Assembly (NCBI RefSeq): GCF_019703515.2
Contig: NC_059374.1
Span: forward strand, 20,392,595 to 20,456,594
DNA length: 64,000 bases
From: Myxocyprinus asiaticus
Lineage: Eukaryota > Chordata > Actinopteri > Cypriniformes > Catostomidae
Reading direction: 5' to 3'
Shown: piece after piece, positions 11,821-23,577 of the stretch
How positions within the stretch are numbered: position 1 is the stretch's first letter
Layout: each line of letters opens with the position of its first letter
Program-made: the position numbers and the translations under genes
Notes under the pieces: generated by a model
Told to the model about the DNA's origin: nothing
The model's input: only the letters and a program-made list of their open reading frames with translations
Database searches by the model: none

Positions 11821-12810
11821 TTAAAGGGTTAGTTGACCCAAAAATGTAAATTCTGTCATAATTTCCTAAAAGCATCATTAGCCAACTTTGGTCGCAAGTT
11901 CCATTGTTACCAACATACTGTAGTTCAAGAATTTGGTGTTTCTCGAAACTGTAATTCCAACGAACACCTGTGGTTAGAAGCTTAGTTCCGTGTTAGTTTG
12001 CTGTGTGGACACGTTTACATGCATTTAAGAAAACTACTTATTCTGTGGTTTTGAAGAATGCGATGTTCTGAAACGTCACGTAAATGTGAATGCATCCGTT
12101 TAGGGGATGAAAGACTGTTAAGAGAAATCACTTTAACACACACGTTTTCTGTCGGAGAACACGGATTATGTGTCCATGTTAATGCATAAGTGTAGTTCTT
12201 ATATGTTTTTGAAGAGTGCGCATGTGCATATGTGCTCAAGTGCGTCGGGGAAACCCCACTATTGCAGCGCAATACATCTGTCGCATTTACATAGTGCATG
12301 CAGCTTTCGTGTCTTCAGCAGCTTTTGCATATTAAACAGCTTTCTGGAGTATGTGTAAATGAGCTACTAAGTTGATATCCCCAGAAGTTATTACTCCATC
12401 CCCAGTGTAACATCATTAACGACAGCTCTATATTGTTGAACCAGCGTGGTTCAAACGATGGATGTGCTAAATAGTTACTAGTGTTTCGGGAAAGAGTCGT
12501 CACTAGCTAGTTAATATCTCCAACGACGCATCGTACTATGGTGGTTAAGCAGTGAGTTACGTAGTTGTATGGGAAACGCACCCCTGTATGACTTTCTTTC
12601 TTGCAAAGTTTAGCAGAGTTCACAAGCTGCTCTTTTACAAGTTTATGGGGTAAAAATTCACTTTATTGTATGGAAAAGAGACGCTTCGACATCTTACTAG
12701 AAAACATATTTTGTGTTCCATACAAGAAAGAAAGTAATACAGGACTGGAACAACATGAGGTTAAGTAAATTATGACAGCATTTTCATTTTAGGGTGAACT
12801 TTCCCCTTAA
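11821..12810. mobile_element. TTAA-flanked MITE with internal insertions
   Basis: TTAA at 11821-11824 leads into agggttagttgacccaaaaa. The opposite end, ttttagggtgaactttcccc, runs into TTAA at 12807-12810. The roughly 850-bp interior is unlike other copies and contains further mirrored blocks (gtgtttctcgaaactg near 11937 and gtgtttcgggaaag near 12481; gtttacatgcat near 12013 and gtgtaaatgag near 12354). Other small elements have therefore probably inserted inside. Confidence 0.7.
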
Positions 12811-13414
12811 TACCTCACTGCACTATAGAATTTAAATTTGAATGTAATAAATATGCGACTGAGAAACAGTTTTCTTTATATATCATACTTTTTGGAGGAC
12901 TGAATACTCTCACCTCAGTACCAGCCTAATATGCTCCTTTCAAACCTTTCATAAAAGTGCAGGCCATGAACGCCTCACACATTTCTGCCTGATTATTGGA
13001 TAGATTCTGCTGCAAATAGATTAATAGTAGACCTATCCACAGTTCCCTCTGCAGTATATGATTGACAGGTCGGTGTAGAAAAACACAGTTAAAATGGTCT
13101 CGGGGGTATGAAGAGGAACTTGTTACATCCAAATTGCCAGAGGACTGCAGTTCTGCTTTGTGAGCCATGAAGCTAATGTTTATCTCTGGGCCAGACAAAG
13201 TCAGCACAGTGTAATGAGCCACACAGCATTGAAATGCCCTGGTGAGATGAACCTTGCTAATCTGATTTGATAGTTAAAAAGTATAATTTAATTTGAGTAG
13301 TTTATGTGTCCTATGAAATGTCTTGGAAAAATTAAGAGTGAGAGGTGAACACTGCAGGAAGAGATGTTCTTTTAAAAAACAACAACATTTATGTACTAAT
13401 ATCACTCCCTAACT
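12811..13414. other. Spacer
   Basis: Nothing recognisable. The 98-codon minus frame at 12926-13222 has no family resemblance that I can see. Confidence 0.4.
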
Positions 13415-13530
13415 GTTAAAAGTTTATGTGTGTTTTAAATTGTTCTCTCAAAAATGTAAATTCTTTTATTATTTACCCACCCTCATTTTGTTCCCAACGT
13501 GTCTTTCTTGGAATACAAAAAGTGAATTTT
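13415..13530. repeat. Fragment of the TTAA fold-back MITE
   Basis: Left-half sequence of the family: aaaatgtaaattcttttatt, tacccaccctcattttg, cccaacgtgtctttcttgga. It stops before the centre. Confidence 0.65.
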
Positions 13531-13671
13531 TGAAGAAGAGCCTATTCCGGCCACTCATTAAATGTAATAAGTTGAATGAGAACTGGGGCTGTCAAGCTAC
13601 AAAATCAATCTAAGCAAATTAAAAAATAAATAAATAAATAAATAAAAACTACTGGCTACTAACCTATTTTA

Positions 13672-15281
13672 CAGCTGAAGTCAGAAGTTTACATACACCT
13701 TAGCCAAATACATTTAAACTCAACTGTTCACAATTAATGACATTTAATCATAAAAAACATTCCCTGTCTTAGGTCAGTTAGGATCACTACTTTATTTTAA
13801 GAATGTGAAATGTCAGAATAATAGTAGAGAGAATGAATTATTTCAGCTTTTATTGCTTTCATCACATTCCCGGTGGGTCAGAAGTTTACATACACTTTGA
13901 AAGTATTTGGTAGCATTGACTTTAAATTGTTTAACTTGGGTCAAACATTTTGGGTAGCCTTCCACAAGTTTCTCACAATAAGTTGCTGGAATTTTGGCCC
14001 ATTCCTCCAGACAGAACTGGTGTAACTGAGTCAGGTTTGTAGGCCTCCTTGCTCGCACACGCTTTTTCATTTCTGCCCGCAAATTTTCTATCGGATTGAG
14101 GTCAGGGCTTTGTGATGGCCACTCCAATACCTTGACTTTGTTGTCTTTAAGCCATTTTGCCACAACTTTGGAGGTATGCTCGTGGTCATTGTCCATTTGG
14201 AAGACCCATTTGCAAACGAGTTTTAACTTCCTGGCTGATGTCTGAGATGTTGCTTCAATATATCCACATCATTTTTATTCCTCATGATGCCATCTATTTT
14301 GTGATGTGCACCAGTCCCTCCTGCAGCAAAGCACCCCCACAAAATGATGCTGCCACCCCCATGCTTCACGGTTGGGATGGTGTTTTTCAGCTTGCAAGCC
14401 TCACCCTTTTTCCTCCAAACATAACAATGGTCATTATGGCCAAACAGTTACATTTTTGTTTCATTAGACCAGAGGACATTTCTCCAAAAAGTAAGATCTT
14501 TGTCCCCATGTGCACTTGCAAACTGTAGTCTGGATTTTTTTTATGGTGGTTTTGGAGCAGTGGCTCATTCCTTGCTGAGCAGCCTTTCAGGTTATGTCGA
14601 TATAGGGCTAGTTTTACTGTGGATATAGATGCTTGTCTACCTGTTTCCTCCAGCATCTTCACAAGGTCCTTTGCTGTTGTTCTGGGATTGATTTGCACTT
14701 TTCGCACCAAACTACGTTCATCTCTAGGAGACAGAATATGTCTCCTTCCTGAGTGAAATGATGGCTGCATGGTCCCATGGTCTTTATACTTGCGTAATAT
14801 TATTTGTACAGATGAACATGGTACCTTCAGGCATTTGGAAATTGCTCCCAATGATGAACCAGACTTGTGGAGGTCCACGTTTCTTTTGATTTTCCCATGA
14901 TATCAAGCAAAGAGGCACTGAGTTTGAAGGTAGGCCTTAAAATACATCCACAGGTACACCTCCAATTCAGTACACCTCCTATCAGAAGCTAATTGTCTAA
15001 AGGCTTAACATCATTTTCTGGAATTTTCCAAGCTGCTTAAAGGCACAGTTAACTTAGTGTATGTAAATTTCTGACCCACTGGAATCGTGATATAGTCAAT
15101 TAAAAGTGAAACAATCTGTCTGTAAACAATTGTTGGAAAAATTACTTGTGTCATGCACAAAGCAGATGTCCTAAACGACTTGCCAAAACTATAGTTTGCT
15201 ATTATTAAATATGGAGAGTGGTTAAAAATTTGTTTTAATTACTTCAACCTTCAAGTGTATGCAAACTTCTGACTTCAACTG
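13672..15281 (-). mobile_element. Sleeping-Beauty-type Tc1 element, full length but inactive
   Basis: The 1610-bp element is flanked by TA at 13670-13671 and 15282-15283. Its ends start cagctgaagtcagaagttta and the matching complement (cttctgacttcaactg). Each end has a second, inner direct repeat (gtcagaagtttacatacact at about 13877, and its counterpart agtgtatgtaaatttctgac at about 15056). This is the IR/DR arrangement of the Sleeping Beauty and Tdr-type elements in fish. The transposase gene lies between them on the minus strand and is broken. Confidence 0.92.
13843..14900 (-). pseudogene. Tc1-like (Sleeping-Beauty-type) transposase, multiply frameshifted
   Basis: The gene starts at the ATG at 14900 (MGKSKET). 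A small deletion then shifts the frame to the paired helix-turn-helix part at 14878-14387 ([18 protein letters not shown], with the GRR hinge near 14755). A second shift near 14390-14200 leads to the catalytic C-terminal half at 14196-13843, with DNDHEHTSKVVAKWLKDNKV and the QSPDLNPIENL box containing the final Glu. It would cut and paste the element by a DD34E mechanism. At least two frameshifts make it inactive. The frame at 14387-14878 begins at GTG, not ATG. Confidence 0.9.
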
Positions 15282-15353
15282 TAAATTATGTACATTATAC
15301 TGCAATGTAATTAGTTAATATCTCTGTTCAATACAAGCTATATTAAGGATGTG

Positions 15354-15356
<3 letters not shown>

Positions 15357-15421
<65 letters not shown>
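15357..15421. repeat. (TA)n microsatellite
   Basis: About 32 uninterrupted TA units just outside the Tc1 element. Self-complementary and likely length-variable. Confidence 0.97.
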
Positions 15422-15425
<4 letters not shown>

Positions 15426-15502
15426 CTGCAATTATGCTATTTATTATCTTAGTTTAATACAAGCCCAGGTTATGGTTTATAATAGGCTATATGGATAGAA
15501 AT

Positions 15503-15504
<2 letters not shown>

Positions 15505-15574
<70 letters not shown>
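15505..15574. repeat. (TA)n microsatellite, second tract
   Basis: A second run of about 34 TA units, 83 bp from the first. The pair could anneal with each other, and assemblies may collapse it. Confidence 0.97.
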
Positions 15575-15576
<2 letters not shown>

Positions 15577-15585
15577 TATATGAAA

Positions 15586-16131
15586 TTAAAGGTATAGTTC
15601 GCCCCAAAATGAAAATTCTCTCATCATTTACTCACCTCACCAGATGTCTATGACTTTCTTTCTTCTGCTGAACATAAACAAATATTTTTAGAAGAATATC
15701 TCAGCTCTGTAGGCCGGAACTTCCCTTTTTACTATAAATTATCCTCCCTTCCCAGTAGGTGGCGATATGCATGAAGAATGTGAATCACCGAAAACAAAAG
15801 AAGAAGAATGTGAAAGTGGAGATTGATAGTAAAAAAGTTCTTTAATATTGACCTGTTTCTCACCCACACCTATCATATCACCTCCGAAGATGTGGATTTA
15901 TACACTGGATACATTTTATAGAATGCTTTTATGCTTCCTTTATGTGCTTTTTGGAGCTTTAAAGTTCTGGCAACAATTCACTAGCATTGTATGGACCTAC
16001 AGAGCTGAGATTTTCTTCTAAAAATCTTAGTTTGTCTTAAGTAGAAGAAAGAAAGTCACACACATGTGGAATGGCATGAGGGTGAGTAAACTATGAGAGA
16101 ATTTACATTTTTGGATGAACTATCCCTTTAA
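15586..16131. mobile_element. Complete TTAA fold-back MITE
   Basis: TTAA at 15586-15589 and 16128-16131. The left arm begins aggtatagttcgccccaaaa, and the right arm ends ttggatgaactatcccttta. The arms mirror each other over roughly 130 bp (tctcatcatttactcacctc versus gagggtgagtaaactatgag). The centre holds ccagtaggtggcgatatgca, which also sits in the 31998 copy but in the opposite direction. Non-coding. The TTAA target suggests a piggyBac- or Kolobok-type transposase acting in trans. Confidence 0.85.
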
Positions 16132-16194
16132 GATTCCTTTATGGTGGTTTTGCCTTATTTTTTATGCTTGAAACTGCATGGAAAAAAGTGAAAA

Positions 16195-16318
16195 GCACAG
16201 CTTTAAGACTTTCTCCTTTTATGTTACGCAGAAGAGAGAAAGTCATACTGGTTTGGAATGACATGATGGTGAGTAAATGATGACAGAATTTTCATTATTG
16301 CTTAAACTATTCCTTTAA
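16195..16318. repeat. Right-end fragment of the TTAA MITE
   Basis: Contains gcagaagagagaaagtcata, gatggtgagtaaatgatgac and the end cttaaactattcctttaa. Confidence 0.75.
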
Positions 16319-16623
16319 CAATTGAAAACAGTAAATTGGTGTTTTAGGAGTCTTTAAACCTTCTTACTGTAAAGTTTATACATGAAAATAAGTAGAACAC
16401 TTCAATACCAAAACACTATAATCACCATTCAGATTTGCTCCTGGGCTAAGAAACACACTAGAAGTCGTGGGCTGCACTGTTGCATTTTCAAACCCTGTTG
16501 TGCTCTTTGAGGGTAGACACACCCTTTGATGGATCTTGGAGTGATGACTCCATTCTCTGTTATCTTCAGCCTTTGACCAAATCTGTTGAGCATAGACTGT
16601 AAAGTACACTTTCAATTCCCCAA

Positions 16624-17035
16624 AACATCTTGGTTACTGATGTAACCTCTGTTCCCTTATGGAGGGAATGAGACACTGTGTCGATGTAGTGACACTAGGG
16701 GTTTGATCTTGAGAGCCCCAATCAACTTTGCTTAAAATAGAAAAGGCCAATGTGAATTGGCGAGTAGAATTTACATGCCACCCTCCGCCTCAGACATACG
16801 GTTATAAAAGGAGATGGCATGCACCACTCATTCAGATTTATGCTGAGAAGCCGATAGAGAGTCTAGGCCATGTCAGCGGCCAGTTCAGCGCCACAGCAGG
16901 AGGAACACAACGTCTCGTTCCCTCCATCAGGGAACAGAGGTTACATCAGTAACCAAGACGTTCTCTGTCTGTCACTCACTTGACATTGTGTCGATGTAGT
17001 GACACTAGGGGTTCCTATAGGAAACGCCTCAGGCG
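16624..17035 (-). repeat. 3' terminal region of DIRS copy 2
   Basis: Arms at 16624-16684 and 16906-16962 are inverted complements (aacatcttggttactgatgt and atcagtaaccaagacgtt). Next to them, 16960-17013 is the inverted 5' terminus (gttctctgtctgtcactcac, then gtgtcgatgtagtgacacta). The ggttataaaaggagatgg box lies at about 16800. Same layout as in copies 1 and 3. Confidence 0.85.
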
Positions 17036-17765
17036 CTGAACCTTGTCACGAGGTATGGAAGAGTGGACAGGGGCAAGCTGCTGCGTGCCTCTCAGCAAGC
17101 GCTCAACCATGTCGTGACCTTCTAGCGAGTTAGGTAAGGCATCTCCCTAGTCCCGTTAAGGGGGGAGGAGGCACTTACCCATGTAGGCTACCGGCAATGC
17201 CTTTCTTGATTTGCTGTCAAGCAATTTCCCACCGAGCACTTTCTAGAATAACGCTGGGAAGTGCTCTTCCCTCTCCAGGAGGGGGAGCACTACGGAGACC
17301 ACATCCTACCGGAGAGAGGTTAACATGTGGAGAATACCTCACATGGACTTACCAGCAGGGAAGTTCACATATGGAATGATACCACCAGAGGACCCTATCT
17401 ACAGAGAGGGTACGCGGCAACAGTGGCCGAGGCAGAGAAAGCTCTGGCGAGGGAAAACACAGGGCTCAAGTAAGGGGAAACCGAACAGTGGAAACTCATC
17501 ATACGGGATTACCAAAGGGGAATCACCATGCATGGAGCACTGAGCCCGAGCACATGGGCTCACCTAAAAAGGAGCATACCACGAGTACTGGTCCTGTTGC
17601 CGTTACTCCTCTGCTGAGTTCATCACCGAACAGTGCTTAGGAATTAAAGAGGCATCCAGGGTTCACCGGATACCGGGAACTGTTGTGGACAAAAAGGCGC
17701 ACATTATCACCTTTGAAAAAAGGGAAAGGCACAATGCAAGCGGTACACCCAACCGGCCGCCCGGT

Positions 17766-18453
17766 CTACCTGCTATTACCGCGTAACACTCGGGTCGAAA
17801 CCGGGTCTATGCGTAGGTTATAAAACCTCACAAAGGTATTGGGTTTAGCCCAAGCCGCAGCTCTGCATATGTCTGCTAGAGAGGCCCCCCTTGCCAGTGC
17901 CCAGGAGGACACAACACCTCTAGTGGAGTGCGCCCGGTCTCCCAAGGGGCACGGCAAGTCCTGAGATTGGTATGCGAGAGAAATGGCATCCACAATTCAA
18001 TGGGCTAGCCTCTGCTTGGAGACAGCTTTCCCCTTCTGCTGTCCTCCAAAACAGACAAAGAGCTGCTCCGAGCATCTAAAGCTCCGCGTGTGGTCCAGAT
18101 AGATCCGCAGGGCACGAACTGGACACAGCAACGACAAGGCTGTGTCTTCCTCCTCTGAAGAGAGCACTTGCAGGTTCACCACCTGGTCCTGAAAAGGATT
18201 GGTGGGCACGTAACCAGGCCGGGGTCTCAAGATCACGTGAGAGTGTGCAGTCCCAAAACTCCAGGCATTCTCTGGTGACAGAGCATTCTCCAGGCATTCT
18301 CTGTTGGTCTTCCCCATGGGAAGAACACCAGTTCGCGAAGAGACGCCACTTCAAGGCATACAGCCGCCTCGTAGAGGCCTCTGTGATCGTACTCTGGCCT
18401 GAGTGATCGTATTTACCATCTATCGAAGGTAGTAAGAATGGACGAGCCCGCAA
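17766..18453 (-). pseudogene. Tyrosine recombinase of DIRS copy 2 with internal deletion
   Basis: The N-terminal part (STRRLYALKWRLFANWCSS) is at about 18370-18310 and the C-terminal half at about 18260-17766. The core-binding domain between them (the LSPSTLKVYVAAI block of the other copies) is missing. The C-terminal half keeps HSTRGVVSSWAL (HxxR box) and RFYNL (Tyr). A TGA at 17997-17999 replaces the Trp codon that copy 1 has in AHWLIDAIT. The rest of the frame is open to the stop at 17766. With no core-binding domain it cannot be active. Confidence 0.85.
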
Positions 18454-18601
18454 AGCATGTACGGGCAGAAAAAGGTGCCTTCCACGACTTTGTTAGCTCC
18501 TCCTGCACTTCCAGTAAGAAAGGCACCAGGGTGTGGCATGGCCGTGCTCCGAGCCCAGAAACCATTCATCCAGCCGCGAATGCTCAGGGCAGGGTTCCAC
18601 T

Positions 18602-19159
18602 TCAGCCCGATGTTTGCAGCTGCCCTGGCAAGCATGACTGCCATCTCAGCGTCTGCCTCATCCTGTGCTGGAGCTCAGAAGATTCGTCTGCTTCCGATAG
18701 CAGAAGCCCACCCTCCGATGCTGTGACCGAAAGCTCATCCTCGTCACGAGCCGCGAACGACACATTAAACCCGCCCTGAGGCGGACTGCCTGCATCGCTC
18801 GACAGCTCTTCCGGATAGAACGAGCGTTCTAGGGGATGGGAGGACCGCAGGGGCTGAGCCGGCAGAAATGCTCCCATGTCCACATCCAGATCACCCGCGG
18901 TGCTTGCCAACCCGGCCGGCTGAGCGTCAGCCCAGGTCGGACCAGGTTGGGGAGCAGCCTTGTTGGCACATTGCTTCATGAAGAAGGAAGTGAGACGCGA
19001 CCGCAACGTTCTCATGGGCATGTTCTCGCAATGAGAACACGACCCTTCCACGAAAGCCACCTCGGCGTGCTGGCACGCCAAGCACTCGAGACGGATTTCA
19101 TGGGTATCCGGAGGGGAGAGATAACGGCCACATCCAGTAGCGCAAACGTGGAAGGACAT
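18602..19159 (-). pseudogene. Gag-like ORF1 of DIRS copy 2
   Basis: A 185-residue frame starts MSFHVCATGCGRYLSPPDTH and continues with a second Cys/His patch (GSCSHCENM near residue 45). An acidic, Ser-rich region follows (DEDELSVTASEGGLLLSEAD near residue 145). In copy 3 the same order is seen. DIRS ORF1 is regarded as the Gag-like structural protein; that role is inferred from position. After about residue 165 the sequence departs from copy 3, so the C-terminal half is lost or shifted. Confidence 0.75.
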
Positions 19160-19399
19160 CTTTAAAAAGACGGCAAGCGTTTGCGCGAGCTCTCTTAGAA
19201 GAAAATATACTCTTTTGAATATACTCTTGTAGCACCCGCAGACTCAGCTGCCGAAGCGCCCAGGGTAAGCACAACACTCGACCGTGCGAGGGTGACCGCT
19301 GATATGCGGCGTAAGAATCCAGCAGCGTAGCGAAAGGTGAGAGGACGAACACAACATGCATTCGGCTCCGAAGAAAAAATCTGAATGAGGGAACCATTG

Positions 19400-20035
19400 T
19401 TCCCTGTCCCACAAATCATTTGTTATTGCAGCCTCATTTTGGACCTGAATCTTGACTTGAATCAAATAGACCTACTGGTATGTTATTTTAGTCTTCCAGA
19501 TTTATTCTCCACTACTTATTCTCCTTTTGCCACAAGTCTAGTCTAGTTCAGGTCATATTGTGATTTCACTATAGATTTTTTCTCTCCTTCTTTAAATAGT
19601 CATTGACTACTGAGCAATTATCCTGCTTTTCAAATGACAAGAAGCTCAACAATGTTCATTTAAACTGACCCTTTGTGGCAGAACATGTCTCTAATTAATA
19701 TTATGCAAATACAAGAGTACATATAGCATAGGAAAGAATGGTAAAGTAATTATGGATTATGATGTTTGAAGATACATAAAACTAATTTCCTTATGCAAAT
19801 TAATCCAATTAAAAATACCTAACCTTCCTTACAATCACACTCTTTAATTTGAATTTGAATATACTATACTTCACTCCTAAAATTAGTTAATGAACTCCAT
19901 AACAATAACTTAGAGTTTGAAATTACTGTGAAAGGAATAAACATAGGTGAGAGTTTTATACTGCTGGAAGACATTTTTTATTTTTTTATTTTTTTATTTT
20001 TTATTTATTTGACATTTAATCACATGCAGGATATG
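19400..20035. other. AT-rich spacer
   Basis: No recognisable gene or element ends. An A/T-rich ttttttatttttttattttt tract lies near 19975. Confidence 0.5.
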
Positions 20036-21152
20036 ATTTATAGATATTTACAATTTAGTTTTCACTAGTTAATTCTTGATATCAGCAATGGGTTACTATA
20101 GTGAAAATGCTCATTCCTGATATCAGTAAATACATTTGCATTAGTAACAAATTATAATTCTTGATATTAAAAGTACGTAATTATTCACAAAAATTACCCA
20201 ACTTGTAAAAAAAAAACAAAAGAAAAACATAATTACTGGTATCTGTAACTGAACTAGTAGGATTTCACAATTATCTGTCATTCACTCCTGTTCAGAATGC
20301 AATAGCAGATATCTATAATTCATTTCTTACCACTTGAAGTTTCAGTAGCACAGATCAGCTATGTACTTCTTACTAGTAAAAAATATATATATTTTTATAG
20401 CAATATTTACATTGGTACTAGAGCAAATATCGATTCATGATACCAAAAGTGCAAATTTTTTACATCTGTAAATGTATTTGAACATTTAAGATTTGGTATT
20501 TCAAATATCTGGAAATAGATTTCAGATATCAATAAACTGAAGAGTAATAAAAATATCTTACAAGGCTTTCTTACTAGGTACGATCACATTATAGATTTAT
20601 AAAATTAACATTGTCACTAGTGAAAACTAAATTACAGATATAACAAATTAGCTAGTTTCACTAGTTGTAATTCAATTGATATCTGGAATGGATATTTGTA
20701 TTGGTAACAATGTAATTATACAGTAAATATGAAAATTATAATTTTTACAAGTAGTACATTGCTGACATTTTACATTGGAATTTCAGCTAGCAAGATATTA
20801 ATTACAGATATCTGTAATTGTTTTGGACAGGAGTGAATGACAGATCATTGTGATAGTCTGCAAGTGAAAATGCAGTTACAGAAATCAAAAATTAAATTTT
20901 TCACTTGGTGATATTCCATTTTTGATTCTAAGAATGGCTATTCCTGTGAGTAATGACATCATTTTTATAACAGTTATTAACATTTTTACTTGACCTAATT
21001 ATTCATATAAAAAATTTTCATTTTCATTTTCAGAATCAGAATCGGCTTTATTGCCAAGTATACTTACACATACAAGGAATCACTAGTAGTAATTTAATTG
21101 CTGATATCAAGAATTAGCATTTTAACCAGTAAAAATTTAAATATAGATATCT
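20036..21152. mobile_element. Large fold-back (quasi-palindromic) element
   Basis: Left-arm segments reappear inverted in the right arm about a centre near 20570-20600: tctgtcattcactcctgttc (20276) versus ggacaggagtgaatgacaga (20825), and aattcttgatatcagcaatg (20070) versus attgctgatatcaagaatta (21098). The motifs GATATC and ACTAGT recur throughout. There is no coding frame. A 70-bp insert near 21030-21085 (cagaatcagaatcggcttta onward) belongs to another widespread fish repeat. The transposase family is unknown. Confidence 0.7.
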
Positions 21153-22537
21153 ATAATTCTATAATTTCTATAATAATATGATTAAATACCAAAAGGGCTT
21201 GCATATTACTTTTTACAATGCACCATGTGCACTTAAAATTCACTTGACAGCACCATTATTTTTACACATTATTTTATGAAACTGCAGTTATATAGTTGAT
21301 TCTGATGCAACTATGTTCATCTTCAACATATTCACAGCCTGAGCTGAATTTAGTATTTTCCTGCTCATCAAGGGACAATATGAACTACCCTCTTCTTCCT
21401 CTGCAAAGCCCTGTTTATTATTAACTCAAAAGCCCTCCAATCAGTGTGCATTGTTACTTGGTCATCAGTAAAAAAATTAATAATAATAATAATAATAAAA
21501 AAAAAAACACTAAGTATGACAAACACTTCTGTCCACCCTATTACATATCAGTTCAGGAATACACATGTATAATTAATACACTTATCAGTCCAGCATTAAG
21601 GAAGGAAGGACCCTACCAACGACCCAAAAATGTTTGTTTGCAATCACCATCCCTTAACCTAATTGCAGATGTCCCTTCTGCACATTGATTTTAATCAAGA
21701 AGGTTATTTCAGGTCATGTAACTTTTGACATCCATGTTATGTTCTGCTCTTACTTTTGAACTTTGCAATTTGATTCTGGTCCATTGACAGACCAGGGTTA
21801 TCCTTCTGTGTGTATTTTTTGAGAATTTTTAAATATCAACAGTGTGCAGTTAAATCAATAATCACAGCAAGAACTTTTTCCGGATCTGTTGTGCTTGCCT
21901 CTTCAGCAGAGAGAAAACTGCAGCACAAGCATTCAATTGATCCTCCGTTGCACATCCATAAAAAAATACCCATACAGGCAAAACCCATTTGGAAGCGCTG
22001 TATAAATTAAACAAAAGTTAATTAGGAAAGCAGTAAATAACATGTATTATATATATTTTTGCTATAAAACAGGGCTGTTCTGTTTTATATCTACACATCA
22101 CTTGGACAAGCGCTTTCCATTTTCACATGAATAACTAAGCAGAGCAATAGTAAAATATGACCTGAACAGCAAGGAAACACAAATAAAGACAATAAATACC
22201 ACCACGTCTCTGATGTTTATAGAATAAAAAAAAATTTACATAACAGATTTTACATTACAGTCAGTCAATCTTGAAAGAGAAGCTGACAGGATCATAAAGA
22301 CGCAAGGGCAAGCGTCATGATCACACAGCGGTTTATTTTATTCCATCAGTGAATGACTCACTTTATCTGACAGAGAGCTGCACTTGAATACAACCCTGCA
22401 GTTAGCAGAAAAGGCTGGTAAAATGGTTGTTTCACTAGGGCACTGAATATAGTATGTGCTGTAGTTTATCATTGAGGCTGTCATCACAACTGAAGCAAGT
22501 GCCTTTTTATAACACACCCACATTTATGATGCTATAG
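21153..22537. other. Spacer with short A- and TAA-rich tracts
   Basis: A (TAA)n tract lies at about 21478-21498. No gene or element ends are recognised. The short frames here look like chance. Confidence 0.5.
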
Positions 22538-22542
22538 GTGTA

Positions 22543-22823
22543 TGTGGCGAAGGTCTGGTTGAGCGTTCATCCAGGGAGAGGGAAAGCGGTAAGGATTCAT
22601 CCCTGGGTGATAATTAGGTCTAACAGCTGTTTCTTGTTGCAGTAATCCAGAGAGAGCGATAAGAGGAGCCCACGCCAGAGGAAGGGAAGAGAGAGAGAGT
22701 GATGCACAGGAGTACGGTGCGTTAGAGCTTTTATCCTGACTTTTGAGTGTTTATTTTGTGAATAAAGAGTTTGAAGATACTTGAACCACGCTTCCTCATT
22801 CCCACCCCGACCAGTCCTGTTAA
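22543..22823 (+). repeat. 5' LTR of the Gmr1-like element
   Basis: Begins TGTGGCGAAGGTC and ends ccagtcctgttaaa (TG...CA, with the final CA decayed to AA). It contains aataaagagtttgaagat (polyadenylation signal AATAAA at about 22761). Matches 26849-27126. Confidence 0.9.
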
Positions 22824-22825
22824 AG

Positions 22826-22843
22826 TGGTGCCGAAACCTGGGA
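22826..22843 (+). promoter_or_regulatory. Primer binding site
   Basis: TGGTGCCGAAACCTGGGA lies two bases after the 5' LTR. The leading TGG complements a tRNA CCA end, as required for minus-strand priming. I do not assign the tRNA. Confidence 0.75.
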
Positions 22844-22916
22844 TCTTGAGGAAGACAATACGCTGTCATAGAGTCCTAGCCGCTGGCCGAAGTCATTAAA
22901 TCCCTCACAAGCATGC

Positions 22917-23490
22917 ACCAGACTTAACACCAGGACCTGCTTGAGCTACTTCGAAACCAAGACCAGTGTTTCCAGGTGATTCTCCAGGCTCAAGCGGAGG
23001 ACCGGCAGGCGCTCTGGAGCTTCATACACCAGGAGCAAGGCTCAGCCACGACCCCAGACCCAACAGCTTCCATGCCCCCGCTCACCCTCATGAAAATGGG
23101 CCCACAAGACAAACCGGAGGCATTCATAGAATTATTCATAGAACAGTGGGTGGCCAGCATCATTCTGCTGTTGTCCGGGGAAGCCCGATATCTGCCTGCA
23201 GTGAATCTCCTGGTGTATGAGGACATAAAGAAAGCCATTTTGCAACGGGTCAGCTGCAGCCCAAAGCAACAATGACAGCACTTCCACTTGCTAATGCTGA
23301 GCGAGCACGGCCGCCCATTTGTGTTCGCCCAACAGCTCCGTGACTTCTGCCGGGGCGGAGGAGACCTCGTTTTCTCTCTCTCCTCACTCTCTCTTTCTCT
23401 CTCTCGGGGTTCCCACCCCGTTTCCCCAATCGAGCTGGAACGTACCGGATACCTGTTTGTATCAGGGGAAGTACACATCAAGCCTGGGTG
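22917..23490 (+). pseudogene. Gag of the Gmr1-like element, frameshifted
   Basis: Frame 22976-23275 includes LQAQAEDRQALWSFI and KPEAFIELFIEQWVASIIL, a capsid-like helical segment of the type found in Gmr1/SCAN-related Gags. It shifts at about 23280 into frame 23288-23491, with EHGRPFVFAQQLRDFCR. The nucleocapsid zinc knuckles are not visible, so the 3' part of gag is probably deleted. Capsid assembly is inferred from position and family. Confidence 0.7.
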
Positions 23491-23577
23491 AATACCAGTT
23501 GTAATCAAACCACTATCCACCGATGTTTTGTTCAAGATGAGGCTTTGGGCATAGGGCGGAGGATGAAGGTGAGGTGA

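Larger units (their letters stand above)
16624..19389 (-). mobile_element. DIRS-like retrotransposon, copy 2 (RT deleted, 5' truncated)
   Basis: Minus-strand copy of about 2.8 kb. The 3' end is complete (AAC at 16624-16626, hairpin arms, internal complementary region). The 5' end stops at about 19389, inside the leader that corresponds to position 53070 of copy 3, so the outer terminal repeat is lost. The Gag-like ORF is the longest of the three copies. It is followed almost directly by the recombinase, so all of RT and RNase H is deleted. Without RT and a 5' terminus it is immobile. Confidence 0.88.

Noticed and set aside
15357..15574. Twin (TA)n tracts as a replication origin or cruciform locus
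   Set aside because: Ordinary dinucleotide microsatellites. Nothing around them supports a special role.
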